Translations under genes and position numbers: made by a program
The notes under the pieces: generated by a model
The model's input: the letters and a program-made list of their open reading frames with translations, nothing else
Told to the model about the DNA's origin: nothing
Database searches by the model: none
Source of the DNA: Bacteroidota bacterium
GTDB lineage: Bacteria > Bacteroidota > Bacteroidia > Cytophagales > Cyclobacteriaceae
DNA length: 64,000 nucleotides
Assembly (NCBI GenBank): GCA_022567155.1
Contig: JADFHN010000010.1
Span: forward strand, 1 to 64,000
Reading direction: 5' to 3'
Part shown: positions 54,431 to 63,534 of the stretch, in pieces
How positions within the stretch are numbered: the first letter of the stretch is position 1
How the letters are laid out: each line of letters starts with the position of its first letter

Positions 54431-57106
54431 ATGGCTCTCAATGATTCAAATATCAATTATATTATCAATGACCTGTACCGGAGAGGCCTGGTGTATGAAC
54501 CCCTGAAGGATGAATTACTGGACCACATCTGCTGCAAAATTGAGGAGCAAATGGGTTCAGGGATGAAATTTATCGACGCGTATGAGGTGGTCATCAATCA
54601 ATATTTTAAAACAAATGAATTACAAAAAATTCAGCAATTAACACTGTCAGAACTCAATAGTAAACCTACAGTCATGTTTAAAAATTATTTAAAAACCGCT
54701 TACCGGAGCCTGAGTAAAAACAGGTTCTACTCGTTAATCAACATCACAGGTCTTGCCGTCGGGATTGCAAGTTGCCTGCTTATAGTCTTATTTGTTATCG
54801 ACGAATTGTCCTACGACAAATTTCATGAAAAGTCAGATCGGATCTACCGGATAGAATCCGACGTAATGTTTGGAGGAAATCATTTTGAAATGCCCGTTAC
54901 ACCCGCGCCAATGGCCCAGACCATGATGGCTGATTACCAGGAAGTCGAAATTGCAGGAAGGTTCAGGCGTATCGGGTCTCATTTGTTCAAGAAAGAAATC
55001 AATAATATAAAGGAGGATGATGTTTCATTCGCAGATAACAATATTTTTGAAATCTTTACTATTCCATTTATCTATGGCGACAAAGCCACGGCATTGGAAA
55101 AACCCAATACAATGGTTATCAGCAAAACCGTTGCAGAAAAGCACTTTGGCAATGAAAATCCGGTAGGACAGCAAATGACGATGGACAACGAGGATTTATA
55201 TGAAATAACCGGTGTGTATGAGGATTTACCAGTCAACAGTCATTTTCACCTGGACGTAATGCTTAGTATGGAGGGTAATGAAGATGCAAAGAATACTATA
55301 TGGGTCAGTAACAATTATTTCACATATTTCGTACTCCGTGAGGATGCAAACCCCGAAGAATTTCAAGGTAAAATGGCTGAAATGGTTAACACTTATGTAT
55401 TTCCACAGGTAAAACAATTGCTGAATATCAAAGCAGAGGATTTTCTTGCTTCGGGGCAATGGGTCCGGTTTAATATCAGACCTCTTACTGATATTCATCT
55501 GTATTCCAACCTCGGATTTGAGTTTGAACCACCCGGAGATATTAAATATGTTTATATCTTTTCAGCGATTGCAGCGATCATCCTTCTGATCGCGTTAATT
55601 AACTTCATGAATCTGTCCACTGCACGATCCGCCAACAGGGCGAAAGAGGTTGGGGTTCGAAAAGTTCTTGGATCCTATCAGTCCCATCTGATCAAGCAAT
55701 TCCTTACAGAGTCAATCCTATTGAGTATTTTAGGTATGGCAATAGGACTGGTACTAGCCGTGCTGGCATTGCCTTATTTCAACTCATTAGCAAATAAGTC
55801 TCTCTCAATACCTTTTTCTTCTCCAGTATTCATCATGGGAATAATAGGAGGGTCGCTTATAATAGGGGTTTTGGCAGGTATCTACCCAGCGTTTTACCTT
55901 TCTGCTTTTCGGCCGGCAGCAGTTCTAAAAGGAAAATTGAATCTTGGTGTAAAAAGTGGCTGGTTACGAAGTTCCTTGGTTGTAATACAATTTACTGCAT
56001 CTATTATACTAATTGTTGGAACCCTGGTGATTTACCGGCAACTCAATTTTATTCAAAACAAAAAACTTGGATTCAACAAAGAGCAGGTGATTCTTGTGGA
56101 AGACGTATATGCACTTGATGACAACATTGAAGTTTTTAAAAATCAAATTCTTCAAAATTCAAACGTTTTATCCGCAACAATTACAAGTTTTTTACCTGTT
56201 TCCTCCTCCCGAAGTGATTCTGGATTCTGGCCCGAGGGTGAGCAACCGGATGAGCTTAATTCCGTTTCAATGCAGACCTGGAGCGTTGATCATGAATATA
56301 TCCCAACAATGGGAATGGAGATTAAAGAAGGAAGAAATTTCTCAATGGATTTTCCTTCGGATTCGACCGGTATAATAATTAATGAAAGAGCAGCCCAGTT
56401 GTTTGGATATGAAAACCCCATTGGTAAAAAGGTAAATACATTTGATGATTTCGGCCCGGATAACAATCCCTCTATGATTTCCTATGAAATTGTTGGAGTC
56501 GTAAAGAATTTCAATTTTGAATCGTTACATGAAAATATCGGCGCCTTGTCAATGCGTATCGGGCATTCGAGACGATTTGCATGCTTTCGTACCAATACCG
56601 GGAATATATCTTCCGTTCTGGCCGATATTGAAGCGCGGTGGAAGGAACTTGGCCCAGGCCAGCCATTTCAATATTCGTTCCTGGATGACCGGTTCAACCG
56701 GATGTACAGTCAGGAAAGTCGCATTGGGAAAATTGCCTTTACGTTTGCCGGTCTGGCCATCTTTGTAGCAAGCCTGGGATTGTTTGGCCTTGCCGCCTTT
56801 ACGGCCGAACAGCGCACCAAGGAAATTGGTGTTCGAAAAGTAATGGGAGCTTCAGTAGCTAGTATTGTCATACTTTTATCTAAAGAGTTCGGGAAGCTCA
56901 TACTCATCGCATTGGTATTCGCTATACCTGTTTCGTGGTATTTTATGAATGGTTGGCTTCAGGATTTCCATTTTAGAATTACGATCGGGCCGGGTGTTTT
57001 TCTGATTGCCGCGGGTATTACACTACTGATCGCATGGGTTACGATGAGCTGGCAATCCATCAAAGTAGCAATCGCCAATCCGGTGGACTCCTTGAGAAAT
57101 GAGTAA
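54431..57106 (+). CDS. FtsX/MacB-type permease with N-terminal prefix domain
   Basis: An 891-residue inner-membrane protein. A soluble prefix (about 1-85; DLYRRGLVYEPLKDELLDHICCKIEEQM) precedes two FtsX-type units. Each has a large periplasmic MacB_PCD-like domain (first INITGLAVGIASCLLIVLFVIDELSYDKFHEKSDRIYRIE; second after about residue 510) and a four-helix membrane half (NRAKEVGVRKVLGSYQSHLIKQF and QRTKEIGVRKVMGASVASIVILL, the coupling segments). No ATPase gene is next to it, so a partner is encoded elsewhere. Such permeases export peptides or lipids or transmit signals; cargo unknown. Coupled to padR. Confidence 0.87.
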   Translation: MALNDSNINYIINDLYRRGLVYEPLKDELLDHICCKIEEQMGSGMKFIDAYEVVINQYFKTNELQKIQQLTLSELNSKPTVMFKNYLKTAYRSLSKNRFYSLINITGLAVGIASCLLIVLFVIDELSYDKFHEKSDRIYRIESDVMFGGNHFEMPVTPAPMAQTMMADYQEVEIAGRFRRIGSHLFKKEINNIKEDDVSFADNNIFEIFTIPFIYGDKATALEKPNTMVISKTVAEKHFGNENPVGQQMTMDNEDLYEITGVYEDLPVNSHFHLDVMLSMEGNEDAKNTIWVSNNYFTYFVLREDANPEEFQGKMAEMVNTYVFPQVKQLLNIKAEDFLASGQWVRFNIRPLTDIHLYSNLGFEFEPPGDIKYVYIFSAIAAIILLIALINFMNLSTARSANRAKEVGVRKVLGSYQSHLIKQFLTESILLSILGMAIGLVLAVLALPYFNSLANKSLSIPFSSPVFIMGIIGGSLIIGVLAGIYPAFYLSAFRPAAVLKGKLNLGVKSGWLRSSLVVIQFTASIILIVGTLVIYRQLNFIQNKKLGFNKEQVILVEDVYALDDNIEVFKNQILQNSNVLSATITSFLPVSSSRSDSGFWPEGEQPDELNSVSMQTWSVDHEYIPTMGMEIKEGRNFSMDFPSDSTGIIINERAAQLFGYENPIGKKVNTFDDFGPDNNPSMISYEIVGVVKNFNFESLHENIGALSMRIGHSRRFACFRTNTGNISSVLADIEARWKELGPGQPFQYSFLDDRFNRMYSQESRIGKIAFTFAGLAIFVASLGLFGLAAFTAEQRTKEIGVRKVMGASVASIVILLSKEFGKLILIALVFAIPVSWYFMNGWLQDFHFRITIGPGVFLIAAGITLLIAWVTMSWQSIKVAIANPVDSLRNE

Positions 57107-57154
57107 TGAAACAGAGGTACAAGCGTCCACGCTGACACCTTATTACATTTATAG

Positions 57155-59326
57155 TTAACTGCTCAACGCCTCCAGAACCTTGTCAGGAGTAAAAGGGATG
57201 TGCCTGAGCCTTATACCCGTAAGGTTTGCGAACGCATTCGATACCGCTCCACCAACAAATGGCAATGCTGCTTCCCCGACACCGGACGGCCTTTCATTCG
57301 ATGGTATGATTTTAATTTCGATATTTTCAGGAGCATCCGCAATACGCATAACATTGTAGTCGTGGAAGTTCGATTGTTGCACCTTCCCTTTTTTGAAAGT
57401 TAGGCTTTCACTGAGCACACTGCTCAAACCGAATATGATTGACCCCTCTGACTGAGCCAATACATTGTCTGGTTGAATTACCACACCTGCATCCAACGCA
57501 ACCCAGAAATTATGAACCTGTATCCTGCCGCTATTTCGATCAACCGAAAGTTCACATACTCCGGCAGTTAATGAACCACTTCGTTCGGCAAAAGCAATCC
57601 CCCGGCCTCTGCCCGGAGGTGGTGGGGTTCCCCAGTTGGCCATTTTCGCTGCCGTTTCAAGAACCTTCAGTGCACGTGGATGATTTTTCATTAATCGTTT
57701 ACGTATTTCAACAGGATCAATTTTCTGATCTGCCGCTATTTCATCGATAAAGGCCTCGATAGCAAATTTATTTGGTCCGTGGCCAACCGCACGCCAGTGT
57801 TTGGTACGTACTCCCTCATCAACGTTGCGCATTTCAATATGCTGGTTGGGAAAAGTATAGAATAACGTATTCACACCCGAGGTCATCAGCCGGCCACCGG
57901 TTCCAACTACTATATGACTCCAACCTACAATATTTCCGGACTTATCCACTCCTGCTTGCATGCGTTGTACCGACATGGGGCGAAACGCACCATAGGCGAT
58001 ATCATCTTCCCTTGTCCACACGAGTTTTAATGGTTTTCCGGCCCTTTTTGCCAGAAGCGCCGCCTCTGAAACATAACCAGACATGGATCTGCGACCAAAC
58101 CCTCCTCCCAGGTAGCAAGGATGAATCTCAACTTTTGTTTCTGCTATGCCAAGAGCCTGGGCTGCTGCGCGTCGTGCGCTAACTGGAGCCTGGGATCCCA
58201 CCCAAAGCTCAGCGCTGGATCCATCAGGGGCAACGGAAACCACGGCATTCAGGGGTTCTATTTGTGCATGATAGGCAAAATCGTTTTTGTAGTCTGAGCT
58301 ATATGTTTTTTCAGCATTTTGTAACGCATTCGTTATGTTGCCCTCATCTTTTATCACGTTTCCCTTTATACTGGCGTCCCCTGCCATATTTTCATACTTC
58401 TCAAAAGCCTCCACACTGTTATAGTTTGCGGCCTTTGCACCTTCGCTCCACTGGATATGTAATTGCTTTTTGGCTTTAAATGCCGTTTCTATTGAGTTGG
58501 CAATGACACCAACTCCGTGTTCAAGGGTAACCAGATCAATGACACCATCAATTTCCATGATAGAATCCTTATTTAACACATTTACCGGCCTGGCACCATT
58601 TACCGGTGTCCGTGAAATTGCCCCATAAACCATATCCGGTAACTGGATATCAATTGCAAAAATGGCGCTCCCGTTCACTTTTCCCGGAATATCGCATCTT
58701 GGAATATTTTTGCCGATCAACCTGAATTGACCTGGTTGCTTCATTTGTTCTTTCGGGATCTTCGGAATTTTATCAGGTGATTTGGCAAATTCCGCGATTT
58801 CTCCGTATAGCATTTTTTTCCCACTTGATTTATGAATTACGACGCCGGCATCCGTTGTAAGCTCCTGGATGGGAACATTCCATTTTTGGGCTGCATTGTA
58901 GAGTAACACATAACGCGCCTGGGCTCCAGCCTGACGAAGGATTTCATAGTAACCACTTACGGCCCGGCTACCTACGGTGATCATGCTTTTCCCTCCCCGA
59001 AATCCTCTGGATCCATATATCTCCGGTATGATCGGAGAATTCTCGATGATAACCATTGACCAATCTACATCCATTTCCTCCGCGATCAGTACAGGCAATG
59101 CGGTCATGGATCCCTGACCCATTTCTGCTGCTGGATTATAGATGATAACTTTGCCGTCGGGCTGTAAATGAACCCAGGCTGTAATGGTTCCATCATTCGC
59201 CGTTTTATTTTCAGCGGATAACTTCGGCCAAATGACGCCGGTTGTAATGAGAAAAGTGAAGCCTCCGGCACCAACGAGAAATTTTCGTCTCGAAATTTTA
59301 GGTATTATTGTCTTTGCGCTTTCCAT
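57155..59326 (-). CDS. iorB: Molybdopterin oxidoreductase large subunit, isoquinoline-1-oxidoreductase type
   Basis: A 723-residue member of the xanthine oxidase superfamily. The N-terminus carries a Tat-type signal (RRKFLVGAGGFTFLITTGVIWP), so it folds in the cytosol and is exported. Motifs are AEMGQGSMTALPVLIAEEM, GGFGRRSMSGYVSEAALLAK, HWRAVGHGPNKFAIEAFIDE and, near the C-terminus, SGVGEAALPFVGGAVSNAF with the Glu that acts as base in the family. It oxidises aldehydes or N-heterocycles by water-derived hydroxylation. Together with iorA it makes a two-subunit enzyme. The substrate is unknown. Confidence 0.87.
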   Translation of the reverse strand: MESAKTIIPKISRRKFLVGAGGFTFLITTGVIWPKLSAENKTANDGTITAWVHLQPDGKVIIYNPAAEMGQGSMTALPVLIAEEMDVDWSMVIIENSPIIPEIYGSRGFRGGKSMITVGSRAVSGYYEILRQAGAQARYVLLYNAAQKWNVPIQELTTDAGVVIHKSSGKKMLYGEIAEFAKSPDKIPKIPKEQMKQPGQFRLIGKNIPRCDIPGKVNGSAIFAIDIQLPDMVYGAISRTPVNGARPVNVLNKDSIMEIDGVIDLVTLEHGVGVIANSIETAFKAKKQLHIQWSEGAKAANYNSVEAFEKYENMAGDASIKGNVIKDEGNITNALQNAEKTYSSDYKNDFAYHAQIEPLNAVVSVAPDGSSAELWVGSQAPVSARRAAAQALGIAETKVEIHPCYLGGGFGRRSMSGYVSEAALLAKRAGKPLKLVWTREDDIAYGAFRPMSVQRMQAGVDKSGNIVGWSHIVVGTGGRLMTSGVNTLFYTFPNQHIEMRNVDEGVRTKHWRAVGHGPNKFAIEAFIDEIAADQKIDPVEIRKRLMKNHPRALKVLETAAKMANWGTPPPPGRGRGIAFAERSGSLTAGVCELSVDRNSGRIQVHNFWVALDAGVVIQPDNVLAQSEGSIIFGLSSVLSESLTFKKGKVQQSNFHDYNVMRIADAPENIEIKIIPSNERPSGVGEAALPFVGGAVSNAFANLTGIRLRHIPFTPDKVLEALSS

Positions 59327-59329
59327 GGT

Positions 59330-59785
59330 CTAAAGGTTTTGAGCCGTTCGTTCAATTGCCCTGACAATCCGTGTATAGGTTCCGCAACGGCAAATTACTC
59401 CATTCATTTGAGCCAGTATCTGTTCCCTTGTCGGATGGCTGTTATTCTGCAACAGGGCTGCGGCCTGCATAATCTGGCCTGATTGACAATAACCACATTG
59501 AGGAACCTGCTCCTCAATCCAGGCTTTTTGTAATGGATGAGAATTGTCATTGGACAATCCTTCGATAGTGGTGACCGAGCGGTTTGTAACCATCGACATA
59601 GGCGTAGTGCACGATCTTACAGCCATCCCGTCCAGATGCACGGTGCAGGCTCCACACAAAGCTTCACCGCATCCATACTTCGTGCCGGTTAACCCCAAGT
59701 GATCCCTTAACGTCCACAACAATGTTGCATCCGATAGAGTTTCAACCTGCACGGTTTTTCCATTAAGATTAAAGGTAGTTTTCAT
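59330..59785 (-). CDS. iorA: [2Fe-2S] subunit of the molybdenum oxidoreductase
   Basis: A 151-residue protein with two [2Fe-2S] sites: a plant-ferredoxin motif ([18 protein letters not shown], with a later RSC) and a helical motif ([17 protein letters not shown], then [13 protein letters not shown]). It has no signal, so it presumably exits bound to the Tat-exported partner. Its stop is three bases before the iorB start. It has no FAD-domain partner, so electrons probably go to a membrane cytochrome. Confidence 0.9.
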   Translation of the reverse strand: MKTTFNLNGKTVQVETLSDATLLWTLRDHLGLTGTKYGCGEALCGACTVHLDGMAVRSCTTPMSMVTNRSVTTIEGLSNDNSHPLQKAWIEEQVPQCGYCQSGQIMQAAALLQNNSHPTREQILAQMNGVICRCGTYTRIVRAIERTAQNL

Positions 59786-59979
59786 ACATCAAGTATTTTT
59801 GTTGTGGGAGCGATTTATCTCCGCGCAAATAAAGGTAGCAAAAAAATATGAATAATTCCTGAAGATAAATTAAACTCATCTATTAACGGAGGGGAAGACG
59901 CTCTAAAATGAAGAATAAAATCACATATCCAATTGTTCCGGCGTAGGATGGTTATTCTCCCCTTCGCTATTCAATGACC

Positions 59980-61326
59980 CTAACGCCTTCTCATCGCCGC
60001 TATCTCGTCTGTACTTAGGAATCCGTCATTATTAGCATCGATCATATCAAACCGCATCCGCATCCGTTCGGGGACTTCATCCTTGCTCAAAAGGCCATCC
60101 TGATTTGTATCAAAATTCATCATACGTTCAACATTATTGGTACCTTCCTGCATCATCCGGCCTCGGGAACGTGACCGGGAAGACCTGCCTATCACGCGAC
60201 CGGCATACGGATCTGGATCAAGAGTGATGGTATAATTCTGAACTACAAGTTTACACCACTTATCATCTTCGTCACATGCGTAGTACGTGACTTCAATAGG
60301 CAAGGGGTCACCGGATTTCCAGTTATCCACTTCAATAAGGAACTCTCTCGGATCGGTATCACTGGGTTGCTTGATCAGCGGAGCTATGCCTCTTGCCTCA
60401 TTAATGGTCGTATGGTCAGGAACAGTGATATCATATGTTAAGGGATCAACCAGGTTGTTCCAGTGTACGTTATGAATCGGATCAAGGTGGAAGCCGAGAT
60501 ATAGTTTACCGGAGCCATCCTGAAACATGCTACCCGAAACCTCCGCTCTTAATTTTACATAATAGGTTGCATCGTAGTCTTCGGGTCGAACCATAATTGG
60601 TATGAGCGTTTCGTTCACTGTGATCCGGGTAATAACTTCTTCAAAAGGAGCGTTCATTGGCGAAACCGTCGGCAGATTCAGAGATTCAACCGTAGAGGTT
60701 TTATCCACCGGGCCAATAAATTCTACCAACGTTTTTCTGAGTTCTTCCGCATCGCTCCAGGTATTCATATATAGTATGTGCCCATCATTGTCAAACAAGA
60801 ATTCGGAATTAGGCGTGAGGCCAAATGCCGAACTCACCTCATTTGTCATGGGATCTGCCAACCATGGGATCTTTGTTTGGAGCTTTTCCTTTGCCTCAGC
60901 AATATGGGCAAGGCGTTCCTCAATGGTTAATGGTCGTACATAGCCATGATATTCAGGATGGGCCAGCGTTTTATAGAGATAATAGAAATCTACCTTTTCC
61001 CTGTAATCGTTGTAAACAGCTTCAACCCCCGGATACGTTCTTAAAAAAACCGGGCAGGTCAGGCATCCGCTTACAATTACGGTGTGGTTATTTTGAAACA
61101 GGTCCGTTACCTTCATCTTATATCCTTTGGCGTCGTAAACTTCTAAGGAATCAGGTAACCTGCTCCCGATTTCCAGTCCCGTCGCCTTTAGTCTATTGTT
61201 TGGGTTTCCATTGAGAGACTGTGCCCGGATTTGTGGTAAAAAAACTCCCGGACCCAGGACGAAAACAAGAAAGAGAATAAGAATTGTGAATCGGGGTCGA
61301 ATTGTGAGGTTCATCATTATTTGCAA
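59980..61326 (-). CDS. Deiodinase-like redoxin fused to DsbD-like and EF-hand domains
   Basis: A 448-residue exported protein (signal FTILILFLVFVLGPGVFL). Residues about 60-215 form a thioredoxin-like domain resembling iodothyronine deiodinase: TVIVSGCLTCPVFLRTYPGVEAVYNDYREKVDFYYLYKTLAHP, with Cys91 at the place of selenocysteine and Cys88 three residues before. Residues about 225-360 resemble the DsbD alpha-like sandwich (YYVKLRAEVSGSMFQDGSGKLYLGFHLDP). The C-terminus has two EF-hands (DTNQDGLLSKDE and DANNDGFLSTDE). It may act on thiols or halogenated aromatics; the role is unknown. It is a single gene, reverse strand. Confidence 0.72.
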   Translation of the reverse strand: MQIMMNLTIRPRFTILILFLVFVLGPGVFLPQIRAQSLNGNPNNRLKATGLEIGSRLPDSLEVYDAKGYKMKVTDLFQNNHTVIVSGCLTCPVFLRTYPGVEAVYNDYREKVDFYYLYKTLAHPEYHGYVRPLTIEERLAHIAEAKEKLQTKIPWLADPMTNEVSSAFGLTPNSEFLFDNDGHILYMNTWSDAEELRKTLVEFIGPVDKTSTVESLNLPTVSPMNAPFEEVITRITVNETLIPIMVRPEDYDATYYVKLRAEVSGSMFQDGSGKLYLGFHLDPIHNVHWNNLVDPLTYDITVPDHTTINEARGIAPLIKQPSDTDPREFLIEVDNWKSGDPLPIEVTYYACDEDDKWCKLVVQNYTITLDPDPYAGRVIGRSSRSRSRGRMMQEGTNNVERMMNFDTNQDGLLSKDEVPERMRMRFDMIDANNDGFLSTDEIAAMRRR

Positions 61327-61503
61327 AATGTCCTTAATTTAGACAAAAATAAACCAAAAAGGTTTAACTCCTGCCTGGATCTGTGATTCAAGCCTGGTAA
61401 CTAATCATCCGGCAATTCACAGTATTCTTATCCTGTATCCCGGAAGTATTGCTCGTTATGCCAAAGGGTATCGCCGGCATCGAAAGCAATGATATTTATC
61501 ATG

Positions 61504-62385
61504 TTAAAGTTTCTTCTTAAACGACCATATCTCACCAACCTCAAACCCATACTCCCGGTAGGGCCCGTCCAACTCTTGTGTAGGTCCCCAGAAGAAATTA
61601 TCGATCAGCTTAATTCCCTTTATCCTGGCTGCATTTATGTGGTTTTTCATGATTTGATCACGGATATCATCCCTGGTGGCATAAATGGCATTCATGCGTG
61701 CTCGTTCTGAATCCAGGATATCCTCTACCAGGTGATCGTGGCCAACAATCCTCCCGTCTTCCCGGATGATCTTCCAGCTGGTCACTCTTTCGGAGATCGA
61801 CACCAGCTTGTCAATTTGGGCCTGGGCTTCCTTCTTCGAGTTTTTCCGGAAGGCGATCAAAATATCGCGAATTTCATTAAAATCTTGCACAGTGACCTCC
61901 TGGGCTTTGTCTCCGTTAGGATTGCCCTTAAAGTTTTCAACTTTGAGCTGGGCGGTTTTCCACTTCAGCTCAATTTTTTCATAACCATACTTCTCTGCCA
62001 ATTCCATTGTATTGCCCCAGGCTTCCGACGCACGGGTATAAACCTTCGATACACCTTTTGTTTTGAGTTGGTCAAATGCATATTTCATCAGCTGATCCTC
62101 AACGTCTTCATATCCCTCAGCCAATAAAGGAAATTCCATATCAGCTTCGATGAATTCTGCTTTTTTCTTTCTGATCTTGGAAGGAATAAATCCTATTACT
62201 TCATCATTTCGTAAGGCATAAAACCGTGTTTTCGGGTCAAAATCAGGCTCCGAATAGAGTTTCCTCAGCATTTTTATCGGACTTTGTCTGGCTCCCAGCC
62301 AACTATTTAATCGATGATGGCCAATTTCGTAATGCTTTTCCAAAAAATCCGGAGAGTAGGTGGTAAGCCGGTAAGTTGTATCCAT
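61504..62385 (-). CDS. GNAT-like acetyltransferase (double domain)
   Basis: A 293-residue cytosolic protein that looks like two GNAT repeats: an N-terminal half (ALRNDEVIGFIPSKIRKKKAEFIEADM, then AEKYGYEKIELKW) and a C-terminal half (KIIREDGRIVGHDHLVED, MNAIYATRDDIRDQIMKNHINAARIKGIKLIDNF, YREYGFEVGEIWSF). The acetyl-CoA loop (Q/RxxGxG/A) is not clear in either half. Substrate unknown. It stands alone between the deiodinase-like gene and the truncated TPR gene. Confidence 0.65.
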   Translation of the reverse strand: MDTTYRLTTYSPDFLEKHYEIGHHRLNSWLGARQSPIKMLRKLYSEPDFDPKTRFYALRNDEVIGFIPSKIRKKKAEFIEADMEFPLLAEGYEDVEDQLMKYAFDQLKTKGVSKVYTRASEAWGNTMELAEKYGYEKIELKWKTAQLKVENFKGNPNGDKAQEVTVQDFNEIRDILIAFRKNSKKEAQAQIDKLVSISERVTSWKIIREDGRIVGHDHLVEDILDSERARMNAIYATRDDIRDQIMKNHINAARIKGIKLIDNFFWGPTQELDGPYREYGFEVGEIWSFKKKL

Positions 62386-62480
62386 GTTACAAGATAATCA
62401 AATAGTTACTTCTGTACAAACTGCAGATACGCAATCATCAATGTCAGGCATGCGACTGATAGTTCGGACATCTGTTTATC

Positions 62481-63077
62481 TTAAGGTATATCGTTTGTTA
62501 AACCTAGATTCTTCATTCTAATTTCAAATAGTGCATTATATTCGGGTTTATCAAATGCAACTTTCAATTTAGCATCCGTAGGGAGATTTTCAGGTAGTCT
62601 GATCAATAGATTTAGACCTTCTCGATTTTTATATGCTTTCTCCAACCAATAAACGGCTTCATCCAGCATTCCAAAGTCGAGATATAATTTAGTAATTATT
62701 GGACATGATCCTATTAGCTTTTCGGGCTGGATGCTCAAGGAATCCAAATACGAAATAGCAATGTCATTTTCATCTTTTGCCATAGCAATAAGGGCTTTCA
62801 AAGCCTTAATAGAGAAACTATCGTATTTATTTTGTAGTCCGATAACAAAATTTTCTGCTTCCTGCAAACGGTCAAGCTCGATGTAACACCTCACCAGCAG
62901 AGAGTCATTATAACTATTGGGTACGTTCAAACTATCAGCACTTTTTGCAAATCTGGGTGCATTCTCCCAATCCTCTGCCAATGCATAAGCATGACTTAAA
63001 TCGGTATGGTTGATGGGATACAAAGGGTCAAGCACAAGCGCCCCGGATTCCATCTCTACCCTTGCATTTCCTGCCAC
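62481..63077 (-). pseudogene. Truncated TPR protein, C-terminal part only
   Basis: A 198-residue frame of TPR-like helices (LDPLYPINHTDLSHAYALAEDWENA, CYIELDRLQEAENFVIGL, LYLDFGMLDEAVYWLEKAYKNREG). Such C-terminal parts usually follow a DNA-binding or cyclase domain. In-frame homology continues upstream of the GTG start to about 63140 (GIKEKYDTQGGAIVAG) with no ATG, then meets a stop and a GC-rich repeat. I read this as a 5'-truncated gene whose front half was lost; a real short protein is possible. Confidence 0.58.
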
Positions 63078-63177
63078 AATAGCACCTCCCTGAGTGTCAT
63101 ATTTTTCCTTAATGCCTTGGCCAATGGTTTTAATTTTGGATTATATGGAATTATCTTTCTTCTAACTATTTGAAAAC

Positions 63178-63244
63178 CCACTCCTGATTCCACTCGCTGC
63201 CTGCCGGTCTCCGACGGCACGCAGGCACGGCAATGAAGGGGACT
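63178..63244. repeat. CCCCTAATCCC-type unit interrupted by a GC-rich hairpin
   Basis: CCCACTCCTGATTCC at the left and GAAGGGGACTTA at the right resemble the two arms of the unit at 31747-31778, but they are separated by a hairpin with arms GCCTGC (63199-63204) and GCAGGC (63221-63226). This looks like one repeat type inserted in another. Confidence 0.5.
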
Positions 63245-63441
63245 TATTTACGTTTGTCAAATGCCTAAATATTGTATTTCTCTTCGTTATTGAACCTATC
63301 ATGACATAGACATGGCTATGCCATTAAATTGATCAGGCTTTTGACTTTGAATTATACAATCGTTCCGTCATTTTAATTATTGCTGGAATTATACGCTGGA
63401 ATAATTATTAATATTTAAGTGGTTAGTTTTATAAATCTTTT

Positions 63442-63455
63442 TGTGACAGGTCACA
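63442..63455. promoter_or_regulatory. Inverted repeat upstream of the barrel gene, CRP/FNR-like
   Basis: TGTGACAGGTCACA has perfect six-base arms around AG and TGTGA/TCACA half-sites at a four-base spacing, as in FNR geometry. It lies 80 bases before the following start. Confidence 0.4.
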
Positions 63456-63534
63456 CAAGAAAATAGGTTTTGAGGTATAGAATCAATTATTCAACAGGGA
63501 TTTATTATATTATGTTTAACCATCACTCGCCTAA

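Larger units (their letters stand above)
63078..63534. other. Gap with inserted repeats and a candidate operator
   Basis: A 457-base gap. It holds a GC-rich hairpin repeat at 63178-63244 and the inverted repeat TGTGACAGGTCACA at 63442-63455. No open frame beyond the truncated TPR remnant is seen. Confidence 0.55.
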
